A DNA stretch of 64,000 nt from Undaria pinnatifida (taxonomy: Eukaryota > Sar > Phaeophyceae > Laminariales > Alariaceae): assembly GCA_012845835.1 (NCBI GenBank), contig JABAKD010000030.1, positions 1,553,412 through 1,617,411 on the forward strand, written 5' to 3'. A model generated the notes under the pieces. That model was not told the DNA's origin, made no database searches, and saw nothing but the letters and a program-made list of their open reading frames with translations. The translations under genes were made by a program, and so were the position numbers. This document shows positions 51,101 to 62,433 of this stretch, piece by piece; position 1 is the first letter of the stretch; each line of letters opens with the position of its first letter.

Positions 51101-52991
51101 TGTTGTTGAAAGTGGTGTTGGTGCTGGTACTGGTGTTGGTGTTGGTGTTGTTGCTGGTCATGGTGATCGTGATGGTAGCGATGTAGCGGCGGAAGCTGTG
51201 GGGGCGGACTTGGCCGTTTCTTCGGCGTGTTTTTGGTTTTGCGGATTGAGCCTCTCGTCCGCGTGCTTGTTTATTTTTTGCTGTGGATGTGTGACGAGGG
51301 CTGAAGCTGTGGCGGTAGGGGCTGAACCTGTTGTGGTCGCGTGGTTTGAGCGTGCGCCTGGCTGATAACTAACTTACGTCCTGCTTTGGTTTTTTTCGCG
51401 GGTTGGCTTAACGTTTGGTGCCTCAATTTGTCTATATGTTGGAGCGCACCTCCTTTAGAACTCCTCCCACGCCTTTTGTTTCGTCATATTACTTGGACTT
51501 TAGACTAAATATTTTGTTGCTGTAGTAAGATAATGTAGTGCCTGTAGTGTGCCCCCGATGCGAACGTTTCTCGCGTCGGACAGATCATCGATCCCACTTG
51601 ATGGTTTAGATCTTTCAGGAAATATCTGTATGGAATATAGATACCTGTTACCGGCTGGGAGCCGTGCGATCTGTACGATCGGGCACATGTTTCCTGGGTT
51701 GGATCTGCATCCAATATAAACACATCTCCACAACATCTGATGGCGTCAGATGCAGGATCTACTGTGTGATTGTTGCTCTGTGCTAGCAGATCATGATCTT
51801 TCCTAGCAGGCAAATCGTGATCTGTCCTAGCAGATCATGATCTGTCCTTGCAGGCATATCGTGATCTAGCAGATCATGATCTGTCCAAGCAGATCGTGAT
51901 CTGTGCTAGGTGTGAATTTACGTTTTGCGCTTGTTCTCGGCCTCGTTTCCCACTTCTGCTGTTACAGCAGGCCGCGGTGTGTGCTATTGGGAACACGCGT
52001 GTGTTACGGGTTGCCCTTACCAAGATGAAATATCACGGTGCCGTGCTGTGCAGTCCCGTACAGTAGCTACTATACAGTGCTGTAGGATGACATCAACGCT
52101 CTGTCCTCGATGCGCGCGTTGTTTTGAGCACGTGATGGAATGGCGGTAGTGATAGCAGTTCCCTTCGAGCCCCCCCCCCCCCCCCCCCCTCGACCCCCGC
52201 CTCCCCTCCCCCCCCCCCGCCCTCGACCCCCTCCTCGCCCCTCCCCCCCCCCCCCCCCCCCCGCCCTCCCTGCACGACCTCCGTTTACTAAACCTCCCAA
52301 TGGCAGAGTGATGAAAGCTTTATCTGAGGTCTCCCAGCACCGGCGGAAGCTTGAAGCGACTACAGTAGCCATCGCCGCCAAGAGCGCCGCTGCCAGCGCC
52401 CGCTTAGCGCGAGACTCGCGCGATGCCGCGGCCGCGCTGATGGGCGAGCTGCGAGCGAGACGACTAGCCTCGCCTCCGACAACTAAAGGGCAGCTCCAGC
52501 CGGCCCGTGGTCAAGGTGGAGAGAGCATTGCGAAAGGTGGGGCCGGTTCTGGAAAGCGGCATGCCCTGGAGGTGTCGTCTGCGGCGACGCCCGATGCGCG
52601 GCGGGTGAGCGCGGATGCCCTGACGAGCGCTGGGTCGGCTGCCTCTGCCGCCGTCACCATCACCGCCGCTGCCGATGCCGCTCCCGCTCCCGCTGCGCCC
52701 CCCGCGGCTACTACTCCGGCGGAGGCGGCGCGAAGATCGGGGACGGAGGCGTCGGTAGCTGGGGCGGAAGGAGCGTCTGTTGTTGTCCAGGCTGCGGGTA
52801 CTGTAAAGGCGCCGAAACGCGCGGTAGCGGCCGGCTCTGGTGCCGGGGGGAACGCGCAGGTGGAGGTGGAGGTAGGACCGCAGGTGGGACCGTTGGTGGA
52901 GGTTCAGACGCGCGGGACGGGGGGGGCTACGAGTCGAGACCCCAGAATAGCTCGGGCGGCACGGCGTTCTTCCCGCGGCGGGCACACCTAG
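44359..52991 (+). CDS. Very large low-complexity protein of unknown function (about 2263 aa)
   Basis: I do not recognise this gene. Exons 44359-48130, 48599-50933 and 52307-52991 join in matching phases (1, then 2) to one open frame. The N-terminus is basic (KSKARVQKKRRFRP). Next come Pro-Gly-Gln repeats, a (GDGGGF)n stretch, basic patches, a Gln/His tract, and Ala-rich filler. Better-ordered segments are about residues 1170-1310 (SASHDHALVLVGAARLPRKV, WVDRHELKDPCSLPLEVKP, LVVLITFQCAADKMAAVARL), a block near 49930-50140 (KRLVIVTPSGPPDPTVRPW, YFFRGDYFALLPQDPR), and a helical C-terminal start (KALSEVSQHRRKLEATTVAI). The last residues contain TSRDPRIARAARR. Basic patches and SP repeats suggest a nuclear protein. 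That is inference. Confidence 0.75.
48236..48319 (+). CDS. Possible 84-bp cassette exon of the large unknown gene
   Basis: It is bounded by CCCCTGCTGCGCAG and GTAGTC. It is 28 codons long, so it could be included or skipped without changing the frame. In the phase required by exon 1 it reads VHGICEVCWRFPSRG...; in another phase it reads GYARFAGDFPRAALRHCAPF. The better-looking frame is the one not in phase, so its use is doubtful. Confidence 0.3.
48599..50933 (+). CDS. Large unknown gene, exon 2
   Basis: Acceptor GCGCCCTCCAG ends at 48598, phase 1 in, joining exon 1 as ..DNEEGR-DLVVLITFQCAAD. Donor GTTTGT begins at 50934, phase 2 out. It contains three direct PPARGVS(R/P)V repeats at 49575-49660 followed by RRTPSPVPRP, and an ordered block near 49930-50140. 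An alternative acceptor (ACGTTCCAG, ending 48624) would give phase 0 and not fit exon 1. Confidence 0.75.
51786..51910 (+). repeat. GATCATGATC palindromic minisatellite
   Basis: Six units of about 20-25 bp built on AGCAGATCATGATCTGTCCT, some with AGGCAAATCGTGATC variants, lie in intron 2 of the large gene. Single GATC-rich relatives occur at 51575-51730. Confidence 0.9.
52307..52991 (+). CDS. Large unknown gene, terminal exon 3
   Basis: The acceptor AATGGCAG ends at 52306 after a long poly-C tract (52165-52262), phase 2 in as required. The frame ends with TAG at 52989-52991. It encodes KALSEVSQHRRKLEATTVAI, Ala-rich filler, and ends SRDPRIARAARRSSRGGHT. Confidence 0.75.
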
Positions 52992-55900
52992 GTCGGCGAT
53001 GTCGAGAGGTGCTGCTGGCGGTGGTTTTTGGGTTGCCTTTTTGTCTGCTGTGTCGTCGTTACCGTTGCCTTGCGCTGTTGAAGGTGAATGCAAGGTTCCT
53101 GTCCGACATGTCTCGCCGCGCTCTGCTCTGCGCTGTGCAAATGAGCGACAGGTGTGACGGGGAATCGCCCAGGTGCCGAGTAGATGAGAGGGGAGCTGTG
53201 GCTGCTGCTCCTCGTCGCGCTTCTTGTTCGTCCCCCAGTGGTCCACTTTCCTACGAAGCAGAGCAAAGCGCGAAGCAAAGCAGAGCGTAATTCGCGCCGG
53301 CGTAAGATTTTTTCGGTGTGTCGGGTTGCTGACTGCCTCGATGGGTCGCGGCGGTGGCGGTATCGGCGTGGCATGATGTTCGTGGAAGGTGGTAAAAGAC
53401 GGGCGGGCGTCCCACCAGTTTTTTTACTGTCGCTCCGCGTGTTTCGTGGAGAGTTTGTTGTTCCAGTGTCTAGAGCGGCCCGCCGAATTTCTGGTTTTGG
53501 TTGTGTTCAGACGGCGTCGAGACATCGTGAGCGTTTCTGCGGTGGTATGCCCCTAGACCTCGTTAGGTGGCTACTCTTTCTTTCGCGTAGAGTACGCTGC
53601 GACCTTCGACGGTGGTAGTGGCGGTGGTGGTGTCGCCGCGGCGTCTGCCTGGCGCGACCTTTCCGCGTCTCGCCGGTCGTTTGTGTTTCTCACCTCGCAC
53701 GTTGTGCGAGTCGATGCAGACAGCCGCGAGCGAGAGGGTTGGTCTGTTTAGAGGTATTTTATAGAATGTTTGTGTTGTGGAAGGCTCTACACCGGTAAGT
53801 ACGGACGGCGTTTTTGAAGAACGTACAGCTTGCCCCCGCCCCCGCCCCCGCCTTCCCTATCGGCGGGCGCCCCCCCCCCCCGCTCCGTTCCCGCCTCCTT
53901 TTGCCCCCGCCTACTTGTTCCATGGTGATGACGCTCTCCCCCGTGGCCATAGCGAGGTTTGTTTTTGTTGTTGGTTTTAGCCATCTTGAGCTTGTTTGAT
54001 ATCGCATCATGACATGATTAACCTCGCCCTGACCTATCGCCGTTGCCGTGCCATGCCGTGCCACGCCATGCTGTGCCGTGTTGCTGGCGGCGGCGGTGGT
54101 GGTGGTGCCCATGAAACGGTTTGGCTCGGGGCACGCGGCTCGCGCGAGCTTTTGTTTTTTTTTTGCGGATAAGCGAAGCGCTTGCAGGTTAGCGCTTGCG
54201 CTTGTGCTGGCGCAATCGTTTGAGCTTGCGCTTGAGCCCCGCCCCCCTGATCAGCCGTCCGCCCGCTCGGCGAAACCAGACGGCGAGCGTTTATGCTGCG
54301 AGTGTGTTTTTCGCGCGGGCGTGGACTGGGGGAAAAATCTCGGCGGACGCTATCGAGCAGGTGAGCCGGTTGTGTTTGTATCTGCTTGACGCGCCGCACA
54401 GCGCAGCACGGGTGTGTATTGGTGCACCGCAGCGGTATGGTTTGTGTTTTTTTGTGATTTGAGGGACTGGAAGCGGGATCCTGTCTTGTCTGTTTTTGTT
54501 TGTTTTTGTTTGTTTTTCGACGGAGTCAGATTTGTTGAGTCTTGAAAGGTGTACCGAAACTTGGTGTTGTTGGTTTTTGTCTCTTCGTTTTGGGCAAGTG
54601 GTGATGTGGTTGAGCACAGCGTTTTGTTGCTTGCGGTGACGGTTGCCGGGCGCTGTATGGGGAAAGAGAGCTCCGCTCACGTTGCGTTGTGCCGTGAGGT
54701 GCTGCGCTGTTATGTGTTGTGCCGTGCTTTACTGTACTGTGAGGTGATGCCATGTGCTGTGCTTTACCGTGTTCTGCTGTTTTGCGTGTGCGTGCTACTT
54801 CTTTGTACCTGTATTAGCGCAGGCGCTGCGCGCTTGCTTGCTCGCAACCATCGCCGCTTGTTTGTGTCACGCGCTACATGTTTCGCCGTGTGGGCCACCT
54901 CTACCTCCGTTCTGTTCCAGCAGAAGATGCCGATACCCGCCGTCGACGCCAACCGTGAGTGACGTCAGTGTGGGGGTGATTCGTCGTCGTGGGCTTCGCC
55001 AGTGCAAGCGAGTTTAATCCTCAGACATGGGCGGAGATGTTCCTGCTCTACCCGCTCGCGGCGCGGTGATCGCCATGTTGTTTCCAGCCGCCTCGGTCCG
55101 TCGGTCGGTCGGTCTGTCCGCCTGTCATGCCAGCCTGTCTTGTCTGTCGTGCTGCTGCATGCTAACTAGAATCCAGGACCCATGTGGGTATTCGACCGCG
55201 CGGTAAAGTCTCATGGGCGGGGTGGTCTTGGTGACTAATATGCCCTTGGCTTTTGACTTGAATAACGCTATCCCCACCTCCTTTCCCTTCTCTCTATTGC
55301 TCTTACAATCTCCGAATGCTCTCATCCCTCCCCCCCCACCTCACTCGCGTTCTAACACCGCTCCCCTGTATACTCTTCCCGGCTTACTGCTGTAACCCCT
55401 TCCGTGTCTTTGTTGCCCCCCCCCCCCCCCCCCCCCCTTCCCCCACTCCCCGCTCTGCCATCCTTCCTCTCCCGTCATGGATTGTACGTGGAACTCCCTT
55501 CATCACGTCGCGCCACACACCACCGGGGGGGGGGGTGCTTTTTTCTTTGGCTTTGTTTTTGTTGCGGTGGACGGTACTGCTGCGGCGTTTAACTGGCGTT
55601 TTCACTCGCTGGACCTTTCGCCTGGGTTGTGGGGCAATTGGGCCGCTCGCTGCTTGATGTGTAACTGCTGCTTCCGGATGCGCCGCATTTTTTTTTCATT
55701 TTGCCGTATTTAATAATTGCACCGCATGTCTTTGGACCTGCGTATACCTTTTATCGGTTGGTGGTGGTGGTGGTGGTGGTGTTTTTTTTGTCTTTTTGGG
55801 GGTTTATTGGGTTATTGGACATTTACTGGTGTGTTTCGCCGGCGCCGACTGGTGGTCTGTCTGTCTGTGCGATTTTTTTAACGCGTTTCATATTGCGCCT

Positions 55901-58900
55901 TTGTGTGTATCTTGCGGTTTTCTCTCGCCCTGTGCCCTCGCGGGCGATTGGCTCTTGTCACGTTGTTCTCGCGGTCGATTTGCCGCTCGCGTTTGCTCTC
56001 TCGACTGATTGGCTCTCGCGTTTTGCGCTCGCGGTTTGATTGGCTTTCATACGTATGCGATGATTTGGTATTATATTGGTGTTGTTTCTGCGGGCGCGGT
56101 GTACCCCTTTGTCTCGGCGGTCTGTTGGTCTCTTGGGATCATGCCCGGTCGGTGACTTTTTGTGCGACATTTTCTTGTCTTTGTGCTGTATCGTTTTGCT
56201 TGAATCTTGTGGTGATTTTCACAATTATGCAACGATCTCGTGATCTCGTGAGCTATCAGCTTTTGGGGTGGGTGTACAAAGAGAGACGAGAGGGGGGATT
56301 TTGTTGCCGTTGTGACCTACTCGTACGTTTTTTATTTTGTTTTTTTTTGTAGTCTAATAACGCGGTGAAGGGAAGGGGTATTCGTTCATGATAGCTCGGG
56401 GGGGGGGGGATCGCGCGCCTTGTACCCCAGCGCGCCCTGTGCTCATGAACGCCCAACCTTTCGCCAGGAATGTGTGTGGCTGAGGTGTTGGGAGATGAGA
56501 TGGGAGCGCACCGTCTTGCAGGGGGTGAGACCATTTTTAACGGTAGTTTTCAGGTACTTGCTAGGCGTTTTATAGGGGGGAAAGGGGCGGGAGGAGTCCA
56601 TGATGGCGTCATTTATTTAATTTCTTTCCGCTAGTGCTGTGATTTGCGTGTTAATCGAACCGTTGTTTTCAAGGATAGACGATTGGAGGTGGGTTGATGG
56701 ACGCGTACGTGGACGGGATTCAGTTCCTGCTGTGACGTGAAAGTTATGTTCACCGTTACTGCATGGATAGAGATTCGTTGGATTGGTGGGCAAGTATCGT
56801 AGGTGGATGGGCGCCAGGTTCTTGCTGCCATTTGCGAGGTGTTTTCACCGTTTTTGTCGTATGGATTAGATGGTTGGGTTAATGGGCGAATAAGGTGGGT
56901 GGGCTGCGGTTTGGTTTGCCTTTTGCGAGTGGAGTTCGTCGTTGGTTGTTGTACGGATAATATGGCGGGATTGATCGGTGGGTTGGGGTAACGAAATGGA
57001 GGCGAGGGTATTTTTGATTGGATTGTTCGTGTCGGTGTTGCCGCCCGCTCGCCCTTTTTGTGTCCGCATTTTTTTTTTTTATCTTGTAATGGGTCGATGG
57101 GTGGGTGTGGGTAATGATGTGGTGTAAGGGCATTGCTTTGATTGGGCGATGGTACCCAGTAGTGCTGTTTGGTGTGCGTGGTATAATAATCTCCGAGCCA
57201 AGAATAAAACGATGTTTTTAATCCCATCCATGCTTTTTTTTTTTTCGCGGTAGCGACGACAAGCGTTGAATAAATGCTGTTGATGGTGACGATTATTCCA
57301 GTCATGCTGGCGGTGATTGGTGCGTGTTATTTCGCCCTGCACTTTCTCGAGCACACCCCTCTCGGGAGACAAACTAATAAACTAACCTACGCTACGCTAC
57401 GGTTCTAACGGTTTGTGTGTTCATCGGCGAGTTGCAAATATGGCGCGGACTCTTCTGTACATGTATGTGGCGAGCACCGGTCGATTCCGAAGATAGCAAA
57501 TACCACGTAGTATCTGGAACGTGTATGTTGACCTTGTAGGCCTAAATCACGCTGGGAGACTTGAAAACTCCATCACGCCGTTCGGCAGATGCTAACCTCG
57601 CGAAGAAAAGAACTCTGCACGCCGGTCCCACCGTGACATACCAGGTACTGGTAGGCTTTTTGTGGCCGCTGGCTTGCTGTGCGAGTACATCACAGCGGGC
57701 GCAGGGTTTGTCAACGAGGGGCAGACGGGGCGCGGAGGAGAGGGGGGCTTTGCCCTGACCCCGTTTTTCTTGCTTTTTGCGAATGATGCCTCCAATGTCG
57801 CCTCACAGGAAACCCAACCAAAAAGTAACTAAAAAAACACACGTTTTTTTTTCACGTATGTATATAGAAAATTGACGGGAGTTCACCCTGCTGACATGTG
57901 TTTGCGTTTTCCACATTAACGCTATTGGGTCCCACTAACACAGACCAAATTGGGACGAGCGCGATCTAATCAAGGAGTCTAGGAAAAGCTCGAGGCAATC
58001 CGACTATCGTCATGCCTCACGCTTGCTTGCCTCGCACAGCTTTTGCATCTCGAACACATCTACACCAGCACCTCGGATTGCTTCATGCGGCCCATTCTTC
58101 TGTGATCGTCAGTTTTTTTCGTCATTTTTTGCGCCTGAAGAGCCAAAGAGGTAAAATTGTATTTTTCCATCCAGCGCGACCAGTGTTCGTGCAGATTCCT
58201 CCTGGTGGTACAGAAACAAGCTCTGTCGTCACGAACTACTGCAAGGCAGACAGAAACACACGACAAATTAAATACAGTACCGGTAATAAAAAAGGTTATT
58301 TGGCCAAGCAATGCCAAACGCAACGGATACGAAAGGGGAAGATCACCAAGCCAAGCCAGTACACCAGACGATTTGCATCAGAGGAAGAAAGAAAACAAGA
58401 AAAACAACAGAAACAAAATGAAAATAAAGCTGAAAATGAAGAGAAGAAAGGGAACGCGCAGGGGTGGAGGCAAGAAGAGGTACCTCCAGGTAAGCAAGAC
58501 ATTTGAGTGAAATAAAACACGGCAAGACACCCCCCCCCCCCCCCCGAAAAACCTACCGCATAATACGGGACAAAGCACACCCCAGCGTGTGAGAGCACTT
58601 TGATCTTCGAAAACATTATCACCGGGTGTGCTATTGTGTGTGTGGGAGGTGCTATCTGACGCATCCCCGGTGATAAGCAACATTCACGGGAGCCCCGCAG
58701 CTAGGGGGTGAGGTAGCGGGGGGGCGGGGTGTTCAAGCGAGAAAACAGTCAAAAACAAAGCAGATACCGCCAGCAACGAGCGTTTCGGGCAGCAACACCG
58801 ACACTGGGTTCCGAACGCACCCACTGAGCAGGAGCATTGGCGCATGGCCTATCACCTGCGCACTGTTTCTGATGGTATTTGTGTCCATACCACCCTCATT

Positions 58901-59959
58901 ATTAGCCCCAACCCAGTACAAAAAAAGAACAACACACCCAGGCAAACTTGAAATCAAAACACAATTTCCTCTTTCGGGTTGTGGTTTGTTTACATAATAC
59001 CGAGGGCGCGCCGCAAGCTGGGACAGGGGCAAAAGCTATTGAAAACTAGAGGGAAAAATAAGAAGCCACACCGGCCTCGCAAGCAACTCGGCAAAAAAAA
59101 CACGACCTCCTGCGCATACGAGTGTATGTATAGCTTTTACTCTTTTATAAAACGCAAGAAAAAAACAAACAAAGCAAGCAGCAAAGCAGATAACACCACC
59201 CAACCGGCGTCTGTCAAAGGGTATTCGTGGTTCGTTAGGGTATAATTAGTCTAGTGGGGGCATTAGTCCGTTTTTCGACCGCGCTTGTAAAAAAGGTTCA
59301 AGACGCGTGCTACGATAGCGTTGTGCACCACTTTTGTTTCTTTTTTGATTGTTTCTCAATTTGGGAGCTTAATACATGTTCCTCCCAAAAACTGATAATT
59401 TGGAGAGAAAAAAACAAACTGCTCGTACCGGGATGAAAAATCCCGCATGCACGTGGCTTGGGCACACAAACGAGAATCACGCAAACAAAAAAATGGCCCA
59501 TTATTTTTTTATTTTCCGACGATTTTGGGAGTTAAGGAGCCTCCCCGTCATTCAGAAAGCATTTCATTTCACACGCGAAAACTGCTACCTCTGTGTCGTA
59601 GCATGCGTCTTGACCAATCAATAGCTTACCCAAACTTAAAAGCCTTGTAACACTCTCGACTTTGATTCTACGATAGCCCGCCCCCCTCGAAATCAGCGAT
59701 GTTCTTCAACGAACGTTTCATGATGATACTGCTCGACAACAAGTAAGGATACTAATATTATTGAGGAAAAAAACAAAAAAACACATGTTTCTTCTTGTGT
59801 GCAAAGGCCTATCGATCGATGACGTCGGGGGGGGGGGGGGTGTCGAGGGACACCGTATTTCAGGAGACACGACCGGGAGAGCGCTGGTTTTGACACCGTC
59901 CGGCGATTTCGTTGAAGAAAAGTTCCGAGGGCTACCGTAGAACGACTCTTTCCCCCCCC

Positions 59960-60250
59960 CCCTGAAACGGCGGGATACCAGGTCGGCCGGATATACGGGC
60001 GGACCTGTCAACATCCAAGCGGTTTCATTTCCTGGGGATACCGGGGAGAGTATTTTTCAAGTCCGACAAGGGGAAAGGTCTGAAAACGCTTAATATTGTT
60101 GATGGTGGGATTTGAACCCATGACCCCAAAAAAACATGGCCTGTCGACGACGCCATTTGTTAAGGTATTAGTGGGGTATTCATTAGTCCGTTTGACCACT
60201 TATTGCAAAAGGTTTTAACCAATAGCTTACCCAAACGAAGTCTTTTAAAA
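59960..60250 (-). mobile_element. tRNA-derived SINE-like repeat, copy 2
   Basis: The minus strand carries an A-box-like GTGGTCAAACGG and a B-box-like GGTTCAAATCCC, then the shared tail with AGGTCCGCCCGTATATCCGG (complement on +). It matches 34485-34830 and 60800-61170. Broken pieces of the same family lie at 59245-59295 and 59605-59660. Confidence 0.75.
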
Positions 60251-60799
60251 CACGTCGTCGATGCAACACGCCCTAAACCGGGTTCCGGGTGTACAAGTAG
60301 TAGGGATATAGCATCGGTCTGCCTGGTGTTTCCCCCTACTTCGTTGTACCCGGCGACGCGGCGCGGTGTCCATGCCGCCCATTAACGCCCCCATACTCCC
60401 CAAGGGTACCACCCCAAAAAAACGGGGAGCAGCTTGTAACACGACCAAATTCGAGGGGCGTGCTACGATAGAGGAATTAAGGTATACCGCTTTCTGGCGA
60501 AAAAAAAACTGAATGTTTGACGCGTGTAATCTCAACCCGCACCTTTTCAAACCCAAAATCGCCGGCTTTTTTTCGTCATTCTTCATTCATTCTTGTTTTT
60601 TTGCAAAAATGTATGAGTCGCTCTGCGGTAGCCCCCCCCCCCCCCCCCCAAACATTTCTTTAACGAAATCGCCGGTTTTGAGACCGGGTTTTCTAACTGG
60701 GCATATCTCACCCGGACGCCACAGTTCGATGGTCCTTCTATAGCATACAAGAAAATTTTGGGAGCCTGTTGTTAAGGTATTAGTCTAGTGGGGTATTAG

Positions 60800-61170
60800 A
60801 CTAGTCCGTTTGACCACTTGTAAAAGGTTTATTAACCAATAGCTTACTCAAAACTAAGCCTTATAACACTCTTCGCCCCTGAAACGGCGGGATAGCAGGT
60901 CGGCCGGATATACGGGCGGACCTGTCAATTATCCACGCCGTTTCATTTCCTGGGTATACCGGGGAGAGTATTTTTCAAGTTCGACATGGAATGGGGAAAA
61001 TCTGAAAAAAATATTATGGTGGATGGTGGGGATCGAACCCACGACCCAAAAAAACCATGGTCCTGCCGACGACGCCATTTGTCAAGGAATTAGTGGGGTA
61101 TTAATCCGTTTGACCACTTGCAAAAGGTTAACCCCAATAGCTTACCCAAACTAAGCCTTATAACAGTACC
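60800..61170 (-). mobile_element. tRNA-derived SINE-like repeat, copy 3
   Basis: This copy has the best tRNA-like promoter. On the minus strand the A-box TGGTCAAACGG and the B-box GGTTCGATCCC, in the T-arm context GTGGGTTCGATCCCCACC, are about 70 bp apart. The tail matches the other copies, including GGCGGGATAGCAGGTCGGCC on the plus strand. Confidence 0.8.
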
Positions 61171-61782
61171 CCTTGTTTTTCACTAACGGGTCAAGAGACT
61201 ATACAGAGCACCCATCCTGTGCTACGATACTTTATCTAGCATGTTCGCTTGAAAAGGTTTCTGAATGATGACGGGGCTCTTTAATTAACGCCTTCACGAC
61301 TGGAAATGTGAAATTAAAGGTGGGGGACACAGAGTGCCCCCTGCAGGTCTGCCAATTGAGCAGGTCCTCGGAGAGTACTCACTTTCGTTCCTTCGTAGAG
61401 ATGTAGCTTTATTCGTTTCCACCAGAGCCCGGGATAGCTTCTGAGATCGGAGGCGCGTGCCTCCGATCTAATTCCTAACTTCCCCGAATATAAACCGCCA
61501 ACCTTATCATACGAAACCCATCCAAATGATCTCAAATTCGGATACCTACAGGCCTTTCGAGGCCGTATCTTAACACTAGCCCACCCTGATGAGTCGCATA
61601 TGCAAAAATATGGGAGATTCGGGGAAACTCCGGTTCTACGAACTAGACCATGAGTCGAAGATGCGGCTCCTCAAACCCCACTCCCACACCTCTAACCGTC
61701 TGGCTATGGAGCCAGGAACACGCGAAGAAAAGCAGTAGAAAGAAAAGCAGACCCTACAGCAAGGCAATAGTCACCCATCAAA

Positions 61783-61878
61783 AACCTGCCGCATGCTGCC
61801 GGTGTGGCAGGGGGGGCAGAAAAGGCTCTAGAACCTGCCGCATGCCGCCGGTGTGGCGGGGGGGGCAGTGAAGGCTCT
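61783..61878 (+). repeat. 49-bp tandem duplication
   Basis: Two units start AACCTGCCGCATG and contain GCCGGTGTGGC, a G-run and AAGGCTCT. They lie 0.55 kb beyond the integrase stop, possibly within the retroelement's 3' end. Confidence 0.9.
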
Positions 61879-62433
61879 GCGGTAAACCAACCACAGAAAA
61901 AGTACTATGGCGAGGCGAGCCCTCGTCGATATGGAGGGGAACACAGGCGCTAACACAAGGGAGAAGTCATGCGAAAAACCTCCCGCGGACCATCGGCAAG
62001 GCGGGGGGTTAGACGAGGAAACGACGGATACCCGGGATGGAAGTTGTCAACACTTACAGCCCCGCTAGGGGAGGAAGTGTTTAGACGACAAAAAAAAAAC
62101 AAAGCAGAACAAATACAACACACAAAACATAAAAGAAGACACACAGACCCGTACACTGGTCGCCCCCCGGCTCTGGGCTGAGGAGGGCGTCGGCAGGGCG
62201 AAATTGAACAATGACAAAAAGGCGACAGCCCTGCGCCTCAGATAGCGGCGTTTTACCCGAACCCTGACCCGGCACTGAGCAGGGGGTTCGGCAGGACAGA
62301 AAAAAAAATGGAAAGAACCGCCCCAAAACTCGATGAAGACCCTCAGGACACTACGAACGACCCAAAGACAAAGACGCAAAACTCATACCTCAAAAAAATG
62401 AAGAACTATCGAGAAGCGGTGGTGGCTTGGAAG

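Larger units (their letters stand above)
52992..62433. other. Intergenic region without a supported gene
   Basis: Sequence from 53000 to 57500 is T- and GT-rich with short frames that show no conserved pattern, plus loose GTGCCGTGC-type repeats at 54030-54080 and 54690-54790. From 57800 rightwards it is A-rich, with a lysine-rich open frame at 58012-58506 that resembles nothing I know. SINE-like repeats occupy much of 59200-61200. The part nearest 62433 probably holds the 3' end of the Ty3/gypsy element, but I could not define its LTR. Confidence 0.55.

Noticed and set aside
56631-57305. 224-residue minus-strand frame rich in Pro, Thr and Asn
   Set aside because: It comes from GGTGGG/TTGG-type plus-strand repeats and shows no domain.
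58012-58506. Lys/Glu-rich 164-residue frame with a GYLAKQC motif
   Set aside because: I considered a gag-like zinc knuckle, but the Cys/His spacing does not fit and the rest is low complexity.
60950-61110. Functional tRNA gene on the minus strand
   Set aside because: The T-arm is good, but the acceptor and anticodon arms do not pair, and the unit recurs with a common tail, so a SINE is the better reading.
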